From a virus, in IMG/VR virus record IMGVR_UViG_3300037088_000361, positions 1 through 64,000 of that record: DNA of 64,000 nt. The stretch is one strand, 5' to 3'. This document shows positions 55,600 through 64,000 of the stretch, piece by piece. Below the pieces are notes generated by a model. It saw nothing but the letters and a program-made list of their open reading frames with translations. It searched no databases and was not told where the DNA came from. The position numbers and the translations under genes were made by a program. Every line of letters starts with the position of its first letter. Positions within the stretch are counted from its first letter, which is position 1.

Positions 55600-58425
55600 C
55601 TAGCTATTACCCCCTGGAAGCAAGTTTTTTATAAATGGCGGAAGTGAGGGCACGGGAACATTGGGGTTTATCTTGGCATTGGCCACCTGCTTGATGACCT
55701 GTGTGTCTGTGGATGACACGCCACCAGTCAGGAAGACCTGGACGCTGTTCTTGATGTCCGTGAGGCTGCTGTCCAACATCTTTCCTGCCGCCAACATATC
55801 CGGCTGGGGATTGCTAGTGAGGTTGCTGGCGTCCCCCGGCTGTCCCTCTTGCGGGGTGACAAGCTCAATGACGGAGTCAAGTTCTACCGAGTCATATATC
55901 ACACTCATAGTCTGGGCGACATCGGAACTGGATAACCTCTTGTACATATCAGAAGTTGAAAGCTGCCCTGTGATGCTGGGGTCGTTGGGGGTTGCCATCC
56001 CGGCGAATAAAAATACATTGACGTTGTCTAGGGTGCCTTGAGACAGTGAATTAGCGGAGTCTGGCGTCAGTATACCAAGGCGCGTCTCCCTGATGGCGTC
56101 GGTGAGCGTCATCCAGCGCCCCCACGGGAAGGGGGTGGCGACCTCATATCCCTTATCGTCCGTATAGGGCTGGGTCTCAAGGATTTTTTCGAGATATTGG
56201 ATGTCAATGCCTTTGGAAAGCCAATTCTTGCCCGAAAAAAATGGCTCACCGGCCTGCATCGTCGGTCCTCCATCATTCCCATAGGGGTTGACACCGGTTT
56301 GCAGGTTGTTGGTTTCATTAGCAAGGCGGCGGGTATTGAAGGTATCAGCATCCACCTGGTCAGCCTTGTCATTCTGGAGACGGTAGCACTTGTCCTTCGT
56401 ATCCCAGCGGGAGGACCACACATTCCCGATGGTCTCCTTCTGGTGCATGATGTATGCCCATTCATCTGAGGAGAAGGGAGCGTCCTTCGGGGGACGGGCG
56501 GTGACTGTGGTCCCCGACGACACGCTTGTGGACTGAGATACCCAAGTGGGGGGGTTAACAGCAGGCTGATTGGCTGTCGGGGGCTTTGTCCATTGATATA
56601 CGAGGTTAGGCTGGCTGGTGTAAGAAGTAAGGGTCTTCCCGTTCGTCGTACTCGTGGAGGAGATAAGCGGGCGCTTGCGGATGGTATCAAGGGTGATGCT
56701 CATCGTCGCCGACTGCCCCTGCTGGTAGTTAATGCTGACGAGCCTGATGTACCCATACATATCCTTGTGCGGGAAGTACATCGGGAACCCGAGCCTTAGC
56801 TCTGGGCGAAGCGGGATGGTGACGGTATAGGAACGGTAGCCTCGATTTGCCCGTGTCGTCTCGGAGGCAGCATAGGCATACATCAGTTTGGGGTCGTTCA
56901 TACGTAGGAAACCCAGAGTCCGGGCAGGCTCTTCACGCAGCCCGAACTTGGACATCTTGGCGATGTCCATATAGTCAGCAGCAGGGGTTAGGGTCTGAGC
57001 CATCTCGGAATTAAATTGGAAGTCAGTTAACCAGCCTCCTTGTATGGTCGTGCGAGTGGCCTTAATAGCGTGCTCGTCCTCGGTCTCGCTCTCGCTCTCT
57101 ATCTCACTGAGGTGGACTACGAACGGATTGGTGGCCTCGGTGATATAGTTGGCGGAGCTTGTTGTGCTGGTGTTGGAAGCATTCTGCCCAACATTGGTGA
57201 CATCAAGATTGTATAACGGTGGCTTGAAGATGATGGCCCCGTCAATGTCCTGATACCCCTCGTAAAGGAGTAGGTGGACCAGATTCCTGACGCGCTCGAT
57301 GCGGGAGGTTATCTTGCCGTTGAGAAGTTGGATGTTCCCCACACCGAAATCCGGTAAGTATTTATTTATGGTGTTGATGAACAAGTTGGGGTCAAGACGG
57401 GTAAGTCCGGGAGCATCCTTGGCGAGAAGAGCAAGCCGAGCGGCACGGAGTTCGGGAGAAAGCTTACCCTCAGCATCGCTGGGGTGGGCGCTAAGGACAT
57501 TGAGAATAAGATAAGGGTCGTCTTCAAGTGTGACCGGAGAATTCTTCATATCGTAACCGAGGATACGGACATCTCGGATAAGGTTTATTAGCCTAGCCTG
57601 CCACCTCATGATGTAGCCCCCTTGGACGACATCATACCAGTCAGAAGGGTTAATGCTTTTATTACTCAACTGTGCTTGCGCCAAGGAGTTCAACTGGAAC
57701 CCTGCGGGGGTGACGGACCGCAGGAACATATCGGCAAGCTGCTTATAAGGGTCCATTTGTGCAGCGTTGCTACTATAAGGGGTCAAGTATTCTACCGGGG
57801 CGTTACTTAGCAGAGCGGCGGCAAGGTCAACCTGCATAAGCTCAAGGAACCTAAGCGTCCCGGAGCACCCGATGGATATCTGGAGGCTGGTTCCCGTATC
57901 GCTATAGCCTATGGTCGATATCATCCCCTTGAAGACCCGATAGTAGAGGGTGTTCCCTCGTGGGGACGGGAAGTACCCCTTGGCGAACACCTGCACTTCC
58001 ATCATCGTCTCAAGGACATTCTCTCCCCCCGCAGGGGCTTGGAACAGGCGCTTGAGGTTGTTGGGGACGGACAGGGTAATAGTGGCTGCTGGGATGAGGT
58101 TGTCGATGTCGTAGGAGGTGGAGAATGAGTCCACGAAGTCATTGAAGTTCACGACAGTGTACTGCCCGTTGGATTGGTTTTTTATGTCTTGGTCGTTTAT
58201 GAATTTATTAATTAAATATGGGCGTCCTTCGACGTAACAAATTACGTCTGGCGCAGTCTTTATTATTTCACGCTCACCCACCGATTGCATCACATTGCGA
58301 ATAGTATTCGTCGTCACGGGAGGAACTAGAGTATTGAGGCTAAGATTGTTCTGCCCCGGAGGGAGGTTAGCGTTATTCTGCCCCAAGGGAAGTTCTTGAA
58401 TTAAACGACTAGGTGTATTTCCCAT
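55600..58425 (-). CDS. Tail hub/baseplate protein (941 aa)
   Basis: The protein opens with RLIQELPLGQNNANLPPGQNN, a repeated LGQNN/PGQNN element, then a hub-like region in which strands alternate with NFNDFVDSFSTSYDIDNLIPAATITLSVPN. The middle includes SRIERVRNLVHLLLYEGY and FGLREEPARTLGFLRMNDP, and the region SYTVTIPLRPELRLGFPMYF looks like the second barrel of gp27-type hubs. The last 300 residues are Ser/Thr-rich with helical segments. It lies between the tail proteins and the spike, the usual place of the hub. The exact fold is inferred from order and pattern. Confidence 0.65.
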   Translation of the reverse strand: MGNTPSRLIQELPLGQNNANLPPGQNNLSLNTLVPPVTTNTIRNVMQSVGEREIIKTAPDVICYVEGRPYLINKFINDQDIKNQSNGQYTVVNFNDFVDSFSTSYDIDNLIPAATITLSVPNNLKRLFQAPAGGENVLETMMEVQVFAKGYFPSPRGNTLYYRVFKGMISTIGYSDTGTSLQISIGCSGTLRFLELMQVDLAAALLSNAPVEYLTPYSSNAAQMDPYKQLADMFLRSVTPAGFQLNSLAQAQLSNKSINPSDWYDVVQGGYIMRWQARLINLIRDVRILGYDMKNSPVTLEDDPYLILNVLSAHPSDAEGKLSPELRAARLALLAKDAPGLTRLDPNLFINTINKYLPDFGVGNIQLLNGKITSRIERVRNLVHLLLYEGYQDIDGAIIFKPPLYNLDVTNVGQNASNTSTTSSANYITEATNPFVVHLSEIESESETEDEHAIKATRTTIQGGWLTDFQFNSEMAQTLTPAADYMDIAKMSKFGLREEPARTLGFLRMNDPKLMYAYAASETTRANRGYRSYTVTIPLRPELRLGFPMYFPHKDMYGYIRLVSINYQQGQSATMSITLDTIRKRPLISSTSTTNGKTLTSYTSQPNLVYQWTKPPTANQPAVNPPTWVSQSTSVSSGTTVTARPPKDAPFSSDEWAYIMHQKETIGNVWSSRWDTKDKCYRLQNDKADQVDADTFNTRRLANETNNLQTGVNPYGNDGGPTMQAGEPFFSGKNWLSKGIDIQYLEKILETQPYTDDKGYEVATPFPWGRWMTLTDAIRETRLGILTPDSANSLSQGTLDNVNVFLFAGMATPNDPSITGQLSTSDMYKRLSSSDVAQTMSVIYDSVELDSVIELVTPQEGQPGDASNLTSNPQPDMLAAGKMLDSSLTDIKNSVQVFLTGGVSSTDTQVIKQVANAKINPNVPVPSLPPFIKNLLPGGNS

Positions 58426-58440
58426 ATCTTTGCTTAACTC

Positions 58441-59574
58441 CTAACCTGTTCCAGTTGAGGCATGGAAACTGGCATACGCCGCGCTGGTTCCCACCAAAGT
58501 GGGGGTAATTGATGATGTCTGTGCCGGAAACGATGAGTTTGCCATCGTGGTAAACATATTTGTCGTCGTGGCAGGGGGGAAGTTAGTTGGGGGCACCCAG
58601 TCCAAGGATTGGGAAGTCGCTGCTTCTGCCGGGGCAGTTGAAGAATCGGTAGCCATATATGCTTGATAGGAGTGCCCCCTCTGGATGACGCTGGGCAGGC
58701 TGTTGATGTACGGCGAGCTTGCCCTGAACCTCTCTTTCCAGGCAAGGAAGGATATCCTAAACTCTGCCCGATGCGGATGGTCGGCGTCCAACGTGTAGCT
58801 GAAGTCCTCAAACATCCCGTTCCACACAAAGTTCCCGACGATGAGCTGAACATCCTGGTGCTTCTTGATGCGGCGGCGGGTGTACCCAGGAGCCATGGGA
58901 CCTTCATTACTCTCCTCTCCTTCAAACCAGTATCCATTGTTCTCGAAGAACATCCCGAGTTGCTGGAGGTTGCGCCACGACTCGGAAAAATAAGCATACC
59001 CATCCGTCAACCCATAGCTCCAGTATTGTCCTGGGGAGTGCCCGGTCAAAGAGATGTTGACAAGGCTTTCCCCCCATACCCCGAACTGCCAGCCCCCACG
59101 GGCAAATGTCTGCGAATCCTCGGTAGAGCGGGACACAGAGGCAGTTTGGGGGTTAATAAGGAACCGATACTCAGCCGTCAGGTTGGGGTCAAACTTGCCG
59201 TTGGAGTCTCTGCCCCGATGGGGGATGCGGACGATGACATAATCCACGAAGGTCTTCTTGGCGGCGTGGATATAGAAATCTTTGGCTTCGCCACGATGAG
59301 GAGCGGTGGTAGGAATCCCACTGATTATCGTATTGACTATCGCCGTGGCGTTCTCCGGTATGAACCGCTTTTCCGCCCGGATGGGGAGGAGCATAGCAGG
59401 CGTCGGGACGTGGTTTGGTGAGGCGGCGTGAATGTCGCTCATGTCGTTGATGTCACCCTTCGCCACCTCGGGGGCGGGGGCGTGGTTCGACACTGTGGGT
59501 GCCAAGGCTGTAAGGTTCAGATTGGGCTGCCCAAGAGGGAGTTCATCGGTAGTCAATGTAAAAGGTATTGCCAT
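58441..59574 (-). CDS. Tail/baseplate structural protein (377 aa)
   Basis: The N-terminus reads TTDELPLGQPNLNLTALAPT, nearly repeating the start of the hub protein. A middle with FYIHAAKKTFVDYVIVRIPH and NPQTASVSRSTEDSQTFARGGWQ, then GEESNEGPMAPGYTRRRIKK, is typical of myovirus tail proteins that bind the tube end near the hub. The last 80 residues are Ser/Thr/Ala/Pro-rich. It probably contacts the hub, and the shared N-terminal motif may be a docking tag. No catalytic motif is seen. Confidence 0.65.
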   Translation of the reverse strand: MAIPFTLTTDELPLGQPNLNLTALAPTVSNHAPAPEVAKGDINDMSDIHAASPNHVPTPAMLLPIRAEKRFIPENATAIVNTIISGIPTTAPHRGEAKDFYIHAAKKTFVDYVIVRIPHRGRDSNGKFDPNLTAEYRFLINPQTASVSRSTEDSQTFARGGWQFGVWGESLVNISLTGHSPGQYWSYGLTDGYAYFSESWRNLQQLGMFFENNGYWFEGEESNEGPMAPGYTRRRIKKHQDVQLIVGNFVWNGMFEDFSYTLDADHPHRAEFRISFLAWKERFRASSPYINSLPSVIQRGHSYQAYMATDSSTAPAEAATSQSLDWVPPTNFPPATTTNMFTTMANSSFPAQTSSITPTLVGTSAAYASFHASTGTG

Positions 59575-59577
59575 ATT

Positions 59578-61146
59578 TTATCCTGCTGGATTGAATATAA
59601 AGCCCAGCGTCTTCTCAACTTGGAACACAAAGTTGAACTCCCACTTAAACGGGGTGGCCGCATCTTGGGCCCAGCTTAAACTCTTGAAATAACCCAGATA
59701 ATTTACCCCTTTGAACTTCATTAAAATTGCACCACGGCTCATCACGTCATTTGTCCGGCCGTTCATCTGCGTGGCGGATATACCAAGCTCCGGGCTCCAA
59801 GCGTCAATACCCACCTGCTCCGAGACTTGACCCGACCCCGCTTCCTGTTCAGCCTTCTCATAAAACCACCGTATGCCATTCATCTTGAACAGGGATAGAA
59901 ACTCCACGAAGGCGTCCTGTGCCGCCACCCGAAACATATCTTGTGGCTTGGGAGACTGCGTCAGCTTACTGAGATAGGATTGGGCACTCAGTGATTCCCC
60001 CCCGTAAACCTCGCTTATCATATCAGGTGATGCACCCTGCTCGGCGTTGGTCGCCGTTTCCTGCCCAAAGGCAAGTGGGGAGAAAGACTGGTTGGAGGCT
60101 AATGTCTGGAATCCCGCCGTCACCGCCGAGATAATGTCCTGGGATATGGTCGCCGTGCTGAAAAAATCGGTCAACCCCAACTGGTTCATAAACACACCGG
60201 TCGTGCAGCTTCCCTCTATCGTGTCTGCCTGCATCCCCCACATCGTGACATGCCATCCGACACGGGTCCTCTGCGGGTGGCACACATGCTTGGAGCTTAC
60301 GCTGAAGGTCTTCATCGAGGCATTGAGTTGTACCTGTAGAGGAGGAGCACCTTGGATGCTGGTAGCCCCCGGTGATACCTGCGGAAGATACACATCCTGC
60401 CTGTCGTGCAGGATGACCTCGAATACCACCGGGGTCACCACTCCTCTGACCTTGGGGTTGCCTGTAACTAAGCCAGTATCCTTGTACCACGGTGTATTGT
60501 TCAAGCCTACATTGATGATGGCATCTGGGAACAGGGAGCCGTAATCCACGGTAGAGGGAAGAAGGGACACGGGGGTGTAATTAACCACATCGTGTGTAAG
60601 GGGGGAGTTGGTGGTTGTAGAGCCTGCAACATCACCCGTCCCCTGATTGTTGATTACTCCTCCAGGGGGGTTGCTAGTCACTAATTTGATTCCTGGGTTT
60701 GTAGCCGTGACATTACCATTGACAAGGTCCTTCATCTTCGTGGTGGGGAGAATCCCCATCCTTTGACAAGTACCGGTAACATAGTTAGGGTTGATGTTGT
60801 CAGCCCAAGGACTCCCTGCTTGAAAGGTTTCCAAATACTGGGCGACGGTCAGGTCACCCGTGCTGGCTAGACCCAGTTTATTGGCAACATAAGTGTACTG
60901 GGAACCAGAGCCTGCGGTGCCGTCGGCCACCCCTTGAATCTTGTTCTGGAGAGAAGCATATCCTGCCTCGGCTGTGGGGTAAACTATCTGCCTCTCTGAG
61001 CCGATGACCTGACCCGTATAACCAGCCCCAGCCCGCTCGTCTCCAGGATTGTTAGCCCTTGATGCTACAGTGCCAGGCTGCCCAAAGCCTTCACTGATGG
61101 CTTGGGAGTTGGCAAGGGCAGCATTGTTTGTCCCATAAGTAGGCAT
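59578..61146 (-). CDS. Virion protein with possible cell-wall-active N-terminus (522 aa)
   Basis: The ATG at 61146 lies in a TAATG overlap with the tape-measure stop. Residues 28-120 (SRANNPGDERAGAGYTGQV, ERQIVYPTAEAGYASLQNKI, LTVAQYLETFQAGSPWADNIN) resemble the RxNNPG...F-x-x-x-x-G domains found in some phage lysozyme- or transglycosylase-like virion proteins. The C-terminal half (VCHPQRTRVGWHVTMWGMQA, FKMNGIRWFYEKAEQEAGSG, YFKSLSWAQDAATPFKWEF) fits a tail-tube-binding protein. It may link tape measure and hub and help cross the wall during entry. The wall-active reading is tentative. Confidence 0.6.
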   Translation of the reverse strand: MPTYGTNNAALANSQAISEGFGQPGTVASRANNPGDERAGAGYTGQVIGSERQIVYPTAEAGYASLQNKIQGVADGTAGSGSQYTYVANKLGLASTGDLTVAQYLETFQAGSPWADNINPNYVTGTCQRMGILPTTKMKDLVNGNVTATNPGIKLVTSNPPGGVINNQGTGDVAGSTTTNSPLTHDVVNYTPVSLLPSTVDYGSLFPDAIINVGLNNTPWYKDTGLVTGNPKVRGVVTPVVFEVILHDRQDVYLPQVSPGATSIQGAPPLQVQLNASMKTFSVSSKHVCHPQRTRVGWHVTMWGMQADTIEGSCTTGVFMNQLGLTDFFSTATISQDIISAVTAGFQTLASNQSFSPLAFGQETATNAEQGASPDMISEVYGGESLSAQSYLSKLTQSPKPQDMFRVAAQDAFVEFLSLFKMNGIRWFYEKAEQEAGSGQVSEQVGIDAWSPELGISATQMNGRTNDVMSRGAILMKFKGVNYLGYFKSLSWAQDAATPFKWEFNFVFQVEKTLGFIFNPAG

Positions 61147-64000
61147 TACCCACCCCCGCTCCGCAGCCAATTTTGGACGCCCTTGAACCCATCCGTAATG
61201 GTCTTGGCAGCCTGGGCGACAGCCGCCTGCGTGTCGAATACAGAGAACTCACTGCTTTCTCTGGGCGTTGGGGGACCGCTTCCCGCGTGAGTGCTAACGC
61301 CGGTGTTGGTGTGGATGTTAGTGACTTGGACGACAGGGGCGGCGGGGGATGAAGTCTTGTCGGCCGCTTTTCCTATACCTTGTTCGGCTGCGATGGTGGC
61401 GGCACCACCTGGCTTTAGCACATTTAACCCAAGGGGGTTTGCTAAAGAGGGATCCAGCTTTCCGCTCCGAGCCAAGTCGGAAAGACCGCTGCCTAGGGTG
61501 TCCGCATCCAGAAATCCTCCTCCTGACCCCGCCTTCTGTTTAAGCGTTGCTAACTCCATGTTAAACGCATTCACCCTCTCTCCTGTGGAGGCGCTCCCCT
61601 TTGCCAACTCCAGTTCCGTCTTACCCTTCTTTATCGTCTCTGTCAAATCATCCCTTCGGGCTGTTAACGAGGCAAGCATCGTGGGGTTATCCTTTGCCCT
61701 CTTCATTGCATCAGTGAGGTCCTTCTCCTGTTGTTCCAAGGTCTCTAGGCTCCCTCGATAACTGTCGGGTCCCGTTTTCGCTATTTCCTTGGCTACCTCG
61801 GCTTGGTCCTCTGCGCTGGCTCGGTGACTGATATGGAAGACGACTAGCAAATCATCGATGGCGTTTCCTATGGAGGTCAGTATACCGTACACCTTCATCT
61901 CTAGGATATCCTTAATTTGGCTTAAGTAGTCATCGCTCGTGGTCATTGCCTTCCCCAAGCTATCAGCCATCGTCTCCTTGAGCCTTTCCCCCTCGGTCTT
62001 GTTACTTTCTTCTAGCTCTTTCCACAGCTTTCCGCCCGGCAACATAGCATCCGCCATGTTGCCCAAGAAGTCGGTTTTCCAGCCTTCCTCTGCCTTCGCT
62101 TGCAAGCCCATATCGGTGGGAAGTCCTCGCTTGAGGTCCTCCACAGACACCCCGGTATACCGTGCTGCTTTTTTATATTGTTCGTCCCCAAGCTTACCGG
62201 ACTTCAAATCGTTGACCCAAGTAGCCGCCAAGTCCCCCATGGTACTGCGTACATCGTTAAGAAACTCAGGAGGCAACTGCATTTCCTCAGAAAACTTCCT
62301 CTGTTGTAATTCATAGTTTCCCATAAGCCCAGGATTCGTCATGAAGGTGTGTGCAACATCTGCATCAGTTTTTCCTAGTTTTCCTCCTGCACTCCGATTA
62401 ACCATTGCTAATACAGCGGAAACCTTGCCTAGATTAAGTGATGCCGCTACTGCTGGAGGCATGTTAATCATATGGGAAAGCTGTATGGCATTTTGTATGT
62501 TAGCGTCCTGACCAAAATTCCCCACTGTTGTACGAGACTCTAACCCTGCGGTCAACTGTCCGATAGCAGTCCCTACCAGTCCGGTCCTCTCGGTCCCTAC
62601 GTTTGCTATCTCTTGGTTGGCAAGTTGGCGTGCCCTTTGTCTAGCTGCCTCACTTTCAATCAAATCTTGGGCACTGCCGATGCCCTGTTCCTTCATATAC
62701 TTTTCTGCATCTTCTCTCCCCAGCCCCTTTGCTGTATAAACATCCCGCAAACTATCGTATGCGGATTGGGCGCTTCTGTCTACACCCTCCTTCGCCGACG
62801 CTGTCATGACATCCTTTACACCCTGTGGCATCTGTGATAGGATATAGGCTCCCATCTCTGGCGTAGTCTTGGTGGCAAAGAGCCCCTTCATCGTATCCTC
62901 CAACTGCTCCACTGTAAGGAGTCCAGTGTGGCCAAGCCCCCTGAGTGCTCCCGTAACAGTATCAACCCCACGTGCCATATGGGTAAACTGCCCGGATATC
63001 TCATCGAGAATCTGGATGTACTTTATTGATGTTAGCCCCGCCGCCTTGATGTCTATGTTGAGCTTGTTGAAGAAGCTGTCGGTCTGCTCCAAAGACAAGT
63101 GGTATTGCTGAAGAAGCTTCATTATGGTCTCGACGGCTTGAGGCGTATCCAGCCCTGCTAGCCTTGCTCCCCCGAATACAGTGGAGGCTATCCCCCCGCC
63201 TACCGGTCCACCAGCCCTTCCTATGATGTTGTGGGTAAGGTCGTTGTTGGCATCCGAGAGGTCGGAAACCCCGACCCCAAACTTGTTTATGGCGGCGACC
63301 ATCTCATAGTTTATTTTCTGGGTCTGGCCATACATATTAACGCCGGGGGTTAGGTTAGTACGCACGTTCTGGAAGGCTTGGGCTGCTCCCGTCTGCCCTC
63401 CGGCAAACAGACCACTTGTTCCCATTTTACTGTAGATGTCTTGATTACTCTTAATCATCCCGTCAAACAGTTCTTTCATGGCCGTCACTACCCCTACGAC
63501 TACCCCAATTGGTCCAGCCAACTCCGTTGCTGTTCCTGCAAGTGCCTCACCACCACCCCTGATAGTAGCTCCGACCGCCTCTAGGCCAGCGCCCCCCACC
63601 TCTGCCCCCTCTGCTGCCCCAGCAAACTCAGTCGCAAATGATTTCACCCCCTTTGCTGCACGCCCCGCCCTCCATCTTCCAATTCTCCCTGTATGCCCGC
63701 TGTACTTCATCATCTCTGTTACTAGGTCGTCATGGCTCATACTTGCGATTTCCTGGGCACGCCGCCTGTTTTCTGGTTCACTTCTGAGTTGTTTTACAAC
63801 ATCCTTGTCTATCCTGCCCTTTTCATTCAATTTTAGCTCACCCAGAAGGGTTCCGATAGGACCACCATGTAATGCTGCCTTCTTTTGAAATAGCTCAGCC
63901 CCTGCCTGCCGTTGTTCCACCGCTCCTCGGCGCATATAACCCACCTGCCTGCCCAAGCTGGAAAGGCGTTCAAAGGGAGCCATCAATGGGCCCAAGGTTC
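61146..64000 (-). CDS. Tail tape measure protein, 5' end outside the window
   Basis: The 949 visible residues are mainly helical with hydrophobic Gly/Ala stretches near 130-175 (ELAGPIGVVVGVVTAMKELF), then long amphipathic helices and coiled-coil segments (SLETLEQQEKDLTDAMKRAK, TARRDDLTETIKKGKTELEL). That is the signature of a tape measure protein. The apparent TTG start at 63995 has no ribosome site and the frame is open to the window edge, so the true start is probably further right. The C-terminus ends QNWLRSGGG in a TAATG overlap with the 522-aa gene. It sets tail length and is ejected with DNA. Confidence 0.8.
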   Translation of the reverse strand, partial: TLGPLMAPFERLSSLGRQVGYMRRGAVEQRQAGAELFQKKAALHGGPIGTLLGELKLNEKGRIDKDVVKQLRSEPENRRRAQEIASMSHDDLVTEMMKYSGHTGRIGRWRAGRAAKGVKSFATEFAGAAEGAEVGGAGLEAVGATIRGGGEALAGTATELAGPIGVVVGVVTAMKELFDGMIKSNQDIYSKMGTSGLFAGGQTGAAQAFQNVRTNLTPGVNMYGQTQKINYEMVAAINKFGVGVSDLSDANNDLTHNIIGRAGGPVGGGIASTVFGGARLAGLDTPQAVETIMKLLQQYHLSLEQTDSFFNKLNIDIKAAGLTSIKYIQILDEISGQFTHMARGVDTVTGALRGLGHTGLLTVEQLEDTMKGLFATKTTPEMGAYILSQMPQGVKDVMTASAKEGVDRSAQSAYDSLRDVYTAKGLGREDAEKYMKEQGIGSAQDLIESEAARQRARQLANQEIANVGTERTGLVGTAIGQLTAGLESRTTVGNFGQDANIQNAIQLSHMINMPPAVAASLNLGKVSAVLAMVNRSAGGKLGKTDADVAHTFMTNPGLMGNYELQQRKFSEEMQLPPEFLNDVRSTMGDLAATWVNDLKSGKLGDEQYKKAARYTGVSVEDLKRGLPTDMGLQAKAEEGWKTDFLGNMADAMLPGGKLWKELEESNKTEGERLKETMADSLGKAMTTSDDYLSQIKDILEMKVYGILTSIGNAIDDLLVVFHISHRASAEDQAEVAKEIAKTGPDSYRGSLETLEQQEKDLTDAMKRAKDNPTMLASLTARRDDLTETIKKGKTELELAKGSASTGERVNAFNMELATLKQKAGSGGGFLDADTLGSGLSDLARSGKLDPSLANPLGLNVLKPGGAATIAAEQGIGKAADKTSSPAAPVVQVTNIHTNTGVSTHAGSGPPTPRESSEFSVFDTQAAVAQAAKTITDGFKGVQNWLRSGGG

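Overview
The window looks like part of a large tailed bacteriophage genome, most likely a contractile-tailed (myovirus-like) phage assembled from long reads or a metagenome. The reasons are an almost unbroken run of minus-strand genes for tape measure, tail hub, spike, J-like baseplate, tail fibre/adhesin and tail spike proteins; a phage endolysin; a compact tRNA cluster; at least seven mobile-type GIY-YIG or HNH nucleases; and many tiny overlapping genes joined by ATGA or TAATG start/stop overlaps. Almost every gene has a strong AGGAGG-type ribosome site, so the host is a bacterium, but nothing here identifies it. The DNA is moderately GC-rich by eye.

Layout in the direction of transcription (right to left for the minus strand). 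From 64.0 to 53.3 kb lie tape measure, a 522-aa virion protein, a 377-aa tail protein, the 941-aa hub and the 778-aa spike. From 53.2 to 51.4 kb is an island of tiny genes, followed by a 1019-aa virion protein with a C1q/TNF-like C-terminus. From 48.3 to 45.5 kb is an accessory island (GIY-YIG nuclease, HNH-like nuclease, zinc ribbon, exported RlpA-like protein). From 45.5 to 43.4 kb three genes are on the plus strand: a putative structural protein, a GIY-YIG nuclease and a GH19 endolysin. From 43.4 to 22.4 kb are the 1295-aa beta-helix protein, a 2019-aa Ig-repeat adhesin, the 1498-aa J-like baseplate protein, its neighbours and an 814-aa protein ending in a Nudix domain. From 22.4 to 19.7 kb are small and enzymatic genes. 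From 19.4 to 15.8 kb is a tandem array of six divergent paralogues of a protein family I do not recognise, then a 651-aa protein.

From 13.6 to 12.0 kb come a sugar transferase and a probable attenuator-controlled gene with a structured leader RNA. From 12.0 to 10.1 kb is a tRNA cluster (Gln, Pro, three Thr isoacceptors, Ile) invaded by two HNH nucleases. From 10.0 kb to the left edge is an early-type region of small genes, an HD hydrolase, a UvrD-like helicase, a GIY-YIG nuclease, and an EcoRI-type adenine methyltransferase coupled to a DUF262/HNH nuclease.

The strongest new signals are: (1) the six-gene paralogue array; (2) a recurring promoter with a fixed architecture (A/T-rich box, exactly 21-22 nt, TGTATACTATA) before several accessory genes; (3) a leader RNA with mutually exclusive terminator and antiterminator helices; (4) three GIY-YIG nucleases carrying the same 17-residue tandem repeat; (5) a methyltransferase/DUF262-nuclease pair under one promoter. 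Several homopolymer-associated frame breaks (46-67, 6752-6757, 21768-21771) look like sequencing errors and should be corrected before judging those genes.
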